DNA from: Candidatus Neomicrothrix sp. UBA881
GTDB taxonomy: Bacteria > Actinomycetota > Acidimicrobiia > Acidimicrobiales > MedAcidi-G1
Assembly: GCA_002294285.1 (NCBI GenBank)
Contig: DBFL01000076.1
Coordinates: 34,296 to 41,407 of the forward strand
DNA length: 7,112 nt
Direction of reading: 5' to 3'
The position numbers and the translations under genes were made by a program. Under the pieces are notes generated by a model. That model worked only from the letters and a program-made list of their open reading frames with translations. It did no database searches and had not been told where the DNA came from. Positions 5,188 to 7,112 of the stretch are shown here, piece after piece (position 1 is the first letter of the stretch; each line of letters starts with the position of its first letter).

Positions 5188-7112
5188 TTAGTTGTTTAAA
5201 ACTGAATCTAAAAAACGCCATTCTCTGTTATTAGTGTTTTGCACTACTTCAAAACGGAACCAGTTTTCCCAAGCGAAAACGAAATCAGGATTAGAAGGAT
5301 TCAAATCGGCACGTGCACAGTTGTGGTGGAAACTTCCATCCAGAATGCTTTCATGTGAAAGCCAACCTTTTTCAACCATAAGACGAACCATAACCGCTGC
5401 CCTCGTAGCAATTCCTTCTCCTGTCACGTCATTTGTGCCAGTGCTTTCTATTGAGCCTCCAGCTTCTCTCATCAATGAATCTGCCGGACTTCCATAATCA
5501 AGACGGCCATAGTTTCGTCGGTCCTCATCCGTGTATATTTCGTCTGCTGTGAAGTAAGTAAAGTAATCGGCCGCACCTTCTACAACAGCATGTACATGTT
5601 CGCCACGACCCTGGCGGTCAATAATGTCATTACATTCACTTTCAATATCACGTTGGAAAGCATGATAAAGCTCGTGAAGTAGAAAATTTTGAAGATCCCA
5701 AGTGGGCATATCATCTCTCCATGCCATCATAACGAAACGTGTTTCTTCACAAAGACCCCGTTGAGTCGAAACATCACCACCGTTTTCCAACCATAAACGA
5801 TAGTTTTCGAGTTCTTCGTTCCGGTGGTCTCTCTCTTGGCTACTGCCCATACAGGGGTCATTTAGCATCCACTCTTCTATTTGAGTTATAAGAAGATTAA
5901 TTTCAGACTGTGAAAGTAGGACTTCGTGAGTTCCAAATGGCATGCCAGGAATTTCGCCTCCTGTTGACTCACCAATGTTGTATCCAACAACCAGAATATT
6001 TGCAGTTCTTTCAGCCATTTTGCTTGATGCGAAGTTAGCCCAATTTTTAAGATCAGAAGTCGGAGTAGCGCTCAAGTTGATTAAATCTATTTTCGGGTCA
6101 TCCGAGTAAAGATCCCCATTGACTGACACCAGCGTAGTCGTCGTTGGTGCAGCGGTGGTTGTGGTCGTCGTAGCGGGCGTAGTGGTAGTAGTAGTTGGTG
6201 CAGCGGTGGTCGTGGTTGGTGTTGCGGTAGTTGAAGGGTCATCAACACTTGCTATTCCCATTCCACGATAGTTTCCGTCCGGCAAAGATTTAGGAAGTTT
6301 CAGCTGAGGGTCTTGAAGTATCGAAGTAGCGAAATCATCAACTGATCTCATCAACTCAGGAGTATTAGCTCTCCACTCATGACCTATCTCATCGAAGCGA
6401 TCAACTTGTCCACCTAGGAGACTTGTATGGGCCCAGTATGTGTATTCGGTGACCATGCATTCGTAATCGCATGTTGAATCGTAGTAAGTAAACCAAGCTC
6501 CATCTGGGTACTGAGAGGGTGTGCTATCAAAACGGCCACCACGGGCAAGATCCATAGCATCAGCAATAGCTGAGCCTTCTTCTTGCCGAAGTTGATCTGG
6601 ATAAACCTCACCCCACCCGTAGTTGAGAATTAGATGGTGGACTTCTTCAAGAGAGGCATCGAAATTATATTCTGGAGCGGTTTCATCCCCATACAAATCT
6701 TGAACTGTAAAACCTTTATCAAAAATCTCGAAAGGATCAATCTTGTCAAGAATTTTTTCAAAGTCGAGTTCAGTTGCTGCCATAGTTATCATGGATTTGT
6801 TATTTGCGAGTGCTGATATAACAAAATTGTCATCAGGGATGCCATTTTCATCGTTGTCTAAGTACTCGGCGAGAATATTTGCAGCGTGGATAACTTTTTC
6901 ATCAGGAGTTCCAGGGGTGGCAATAATTTTTGTTCCCCAAATATCTAAGTGCTTAGAAAAATGAGGGGCTAAAAAACCCAGATTTTCCGGCAAGGGGGTT
7001 ATTTGCATATTGATTTCTTGAAAAATATCTTCGTTCACAGAAGATGGAGTTTCTTCCATTGGTGCTGATGTGCTGCTTGGAATTATTGAAGTAGTTGCAG
7101 TGGTTGTGGTTG
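5188..7112 (-). CDS. Secreted two-domain protein with HExxH metallopeptidase-like domain and Thr-rich linkers (5' end outside window)
   Basis: The frame is open to the window edge, so the gene is partial; the first in-window ATG (7059) is internal. Residues below count from that ATG. Upstream codons encode a Thr-rich run, ending in SIIPSSTSAP, that probably follows an unseen signal peptide. Domain 1 (about 18-265) has a calcium-loop-like DNDENGIPD (68-76), an EEVHH motif (138-142) and a likely disulphide pair C197/C201. A Thr/Ala/Pro linker (276-310) joins it to domain 2 (about 314-623), which carries HELYH (462-466) and, 28 residues after the second His, Glu494 in VVEGAADY: the HExxH...E layout of gluzincin zinc peptidases. 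Domain 2 has four cysteines (403, 437, 476, 581), which suits an exported protein. I recognise no named family. Peptidase activity and surface location are inference. The ABM gene follows 43 nt downstream. Confidence 0.8.
   Translation of the reverse strand, partial: TTTTATTSIIPSSTSAPMEETPSSVNEDIFQEINMQITPLPENLGFLAPHFSKHLDIWGTKIIATPGTPDEKVIHAANILAEYLDNDENGIPDDNFVISALANNKSMITMAATELDFEKILDKIDPFEIFDKGFTVQDLYGDETAPEYNFDASLEEVHHLILNYGWGEVYPDQLRQEEGSAIADAMDLARGGRFDSTPSQYPDGAWFTYYDSTCDYECMVTEYTYWAHTSLLGGQVDRFDEIGHEWRANTPELMRSVDDFATSILQDPQLKLPKSLPDGNYRGMGIASVDDPSTTATPTTTTAAPTTTTTTPATTTTTTAAPTTTTLVSVNGDLYSDDPKIDLINLSATPTSDLKNWANFASSKMAERTANILVVGYNIGESTGGEIPGMPFGTHEVLLSQSEINLLITQIEEWMLNDPCMGSSQERDHRNEELENYRLWLENGGDVSTQRGLCEETRFVMMAWRDDMPTWDLQNFLLHELYHAFQRDIESECNDIIDRQGRGEHVHAVVEGAADYFTYFTADEIYTDEDRRNYGRLDYGSPADSLMREAGGSIESTGTNDVTGEGIATRAAVMVRLMVEKGWLSHESILDGSFHHNCARADLNPSNPDFVFAWENWFRFEVVQNTNNREWRFLDSVLNN
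6130..6234 (-). repeat. Low-complexity Thr/Ala/Pro linker with a 51-bp internal repeat
   Basis: These 35 codons encode almost only Thr, Ala and Pro and form the flexible linker between the two domains of the secreted protein. A 23-bp unit occurs at 6143-6165 and again at 6194-6216 with a single mismatch, a period of 51 bp or exactly 17 codons; both copies encode the same Thr-Ala-Ala-Pro-Thr core. Being in frame, copy number could change without breaking the protein. Such linkers are common in exported actinobacterial proteins and may be glycosylated. Confidence 0.8.

Noticed and set aside
5192..5497. Plus-strand open frame of 101 codons opposite the end of the secreted protein
   Set aside because: No domain is recognisable, and the opposite strand carries the conserved C-terminal part of the metallopeptidase-like domain.
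6130..6234. Thr-linker repeats as a CRISPR array or non-coding repeat
   Set aside because: Only two copies with a 51-bp in-frame period, within a coding frame that continues on both sides; they encode a low-complexity Thr/Ala/Pro linker.

Overview
The window looks like chromosomal DNA of a bacterium with moderately low GC. The tightly packed genes, the Thr/Ala/Pro-rich stalk of the secreted protein and the style of the cold shock protein suggest an actinobacterium, possibly a marine Acidimicrobiia-type lineage. That placement is inference from protein style only; no rRNA or other phylogenetic marker is present. No tRNA, rRNA, CRISPR array, insertion sequence or phage gene was seen.

Layout. 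A lone cold shock protein gene is on the minus strand at the left end (98-298). A divergent intergenic region (299-453) separates it from a plus-strand cluster of three genes: a class I SAM-dependent methyltransferase (454-1071), a small protein with four CxxC zinc-ribbon motifs (1089-1421) and a left-handed beta-helix (hexapeptide) acyltransferase (1441-2097). The 3' end of this cluster overlaps by 8 bp the 3' end of a minus-strand cluster. Read in its own direction, that cluster is: a large secreted protein with a metallopeptidase-like domain (5188 to beyond 7112), an antibiotic biosynthesis monooxygenase (ABM)-type protein (4803-5144), an HSL-type alpha/beta hydrolase (3898-4803), an NTF2/SnoaL-like protein (3467-3901) and a 14-TM major facilitator transporter (2090-3463).

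How the genes work together. From the ABM protein to the transporter the genes are joined by a TAGTG stop/start overlap, an ATGA overlap and a 3-nt gap, so they are almost certainly one transcript with coupled translation. The set (small oxygenase-like fold, carboxylester hydrolase, NTF2-like protein, drug/H+ antiporter-type exporter) fits processing and export of a small organic compound, but the substrate is unknown. The secreted protein lies only 43 nt upstream of the ABM gene with no clear terminator, so it may be co-transcribed, although its function looks unrelated. The plus-strand cluster gives no clear pathway.

Points most worth a second look: (1) the secreted protein is not complete at its apparent ATG, because the frame stays open through another Thr-rich stretch to the window edge; it carries a clear HExxH...E site plus a separate N-terminal domain with an EExxH variant; (2) a perfect 11-bp inverted repeat lies just upstream of the methyltransferase ribosome binding site; (3) an A-AAA-AAA heptamer sits immediately before the hydrolase stop, arranged so that a -1 slip would fuse the hydrolase to the NTF2-like protein.
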